Positions 14,361 to 14,594 of a DNA stretch of 14,594 bases are shown here, one piece after another. The notes under the pieces are model-generated. The model was not told where the DNA came from and made no database searches. It saw nothing but the letters and a program-made list of their open reading frames with translations. The stretch's first letter is position 1. Each line of letters starts with the position of its first letter. The position numbers and the translations under genes were made by a program. This DNA comes from Eubacteriales Family XIII. Incertae Sedis bacterium (GTDB taxonomy: Bacteria > Bacillota > Clostridia > Peptostreptococcales > Anaerovoracaceae): positions 1 to 14,594 of the forward strand of contig JAITEX010000140.1 in NCBI GenBank assembly GCA_031281765.1, written 5' to 3'.

Positions 14361-14382
14361 TTTCCCTATTAATGCTGTTCGA

Positions 14383-14412
14383 TAAGTATACTACACTTCC
14401 CCGCCCTCATGC
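14383..14412 (-). promoter_or_regulatory. Candidate promoter of the rpsF operon
   Basis: On the minus strand a good -10, TATACT (in GTAGTATACTTAT, near 14390), follows a weak -35, TTGCAT, at 18-bp spacing. A start just downstream would give a leader of about 130 nt that includes the hairpins. Only the -10 is convincing. Confidence 0.45.
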
Positions 14413-14494
14413 AAATCGTGCTAACCCTTTCCCAAGTCAATGGTCCCGGCCAAGTGTTTCGACCTATGTTTCAGCATCTTAAACGCAGCGCGGG

Positions 14495-14594
14495 TTAGTT
14501 GTCGTCGGAGCCGAGCCGTTCCGCCTGGTCGCTCGTAATGAGGGCGTCTACTATTTCGTCGATGTCGCCGTCCATAAAAGAAGCGAGCTTGTAG
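14495..14594 (-). CDS. prfA: Peptide chain release factor 1, C-terminal fragment (5' part beyond window)
   Basis: The last 32 residues of a reading frame that enters from the right edge and stops at TAA 14495-14497. The segment YKLASFMDGDIDEIVDALIT, followed by SDQAERL, matches the end of RF1 proteins, where a Leu-rich helix is followed by DGDLDEIIDAL-like and DQAERL-like blocks. RF1 recognises UAA and UAG stop codons and triggers peptide release; its GGQ motif and codon-reading loop would lie outside the window. No terminator is evident after the stop codon. RF2 is less likely because its C-terminus differs. Confidence 0.78.
   Translation of the reverse strand, partial: YKLASFMDGDIDEIVDALITSDQAERLGSDDN

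Noticed and set aside
14432..14456. Direct repeat CCAAGT near the end of prfA as a regulatory or attachment site
   Set aside because: Only six bases twice, no symmetry and no integrase; expected by chance.

Overview
The window looks like a chromosomal segment of a GC-rich member of the Bacillota (Firmicutes). The evidence is a WalR/WalK-type two-component pair, a DnaD-family primosome protein, the gene order rpsF-ssb-rpsR-rplI-dnaB-purA, Gram-positive-style Shine-Dalgarno (SD) sites and a lipoprotein-type binding protein. A diderm lineage such as the Negativicutes is possible from the gene set, but this is a guess that I cannot settle from the sequence alone.

Layout, right to left, since almost everything is on the minus strand. 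The last 32 codons of release factor 1 (prfA, 14495-14594) enter from the right edge. A 245-bp gap holds a promoter candidate and a structured leader. It is followed by a replication/ribosome/purine cluster: rpsF, ssb, rpsR, rplI, dnaB, purA and a DnaD-family gene (14249 down to 8549). Next comes the only plus-strand unit, a hipB-hipA toxin-antitoxin module (6865-8533). It meets the DnaD gene tail to tail 15 bp away and diverges from walR across a 204-bp AT-rich region. walR-walK (6660-4546) are followed by a complete branched-chain amino acid ABC importer cluster, livJ-livH-livM-livG, with livF running off the left edge (4327 down to 1).

How the genes work together. DnaB helicase, SSB and the DnaD-family protein are replication-fork proteins, co-transcribed with S6, S18, L9 and PurA. 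The DnaD-family protein is unusual: after two DnaD-type helical modules it ends with what looks like the zinc-binding helicase-interaction domain of DnaI/DnaC-type loaders, with no AAA+ ATPase. LivJ captures substrate outside the membrane, LivH/LivM form the channel, and LivG/LivF power it. HipA is predicted to be a growth-arresting Ser/Thr kinase held by HipB.

Most interesting points: (1) the DnaD to loader-N-domain fusion without its ATPase; (2) a perfect consensus promoter placed so that the hipB mRNA should begin at its AUG (leaderless); (3) an rpsF leader with two mutually exclusive pairings, one burying the whole SD; (4) an exact tandem 15-mer in the livJ leader; (5) a DnaB tail ending in the same three residues as SSB; (6) a WalK without an extracytoplasmic sensor domain. 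The rest is ordinary housekeeping content.
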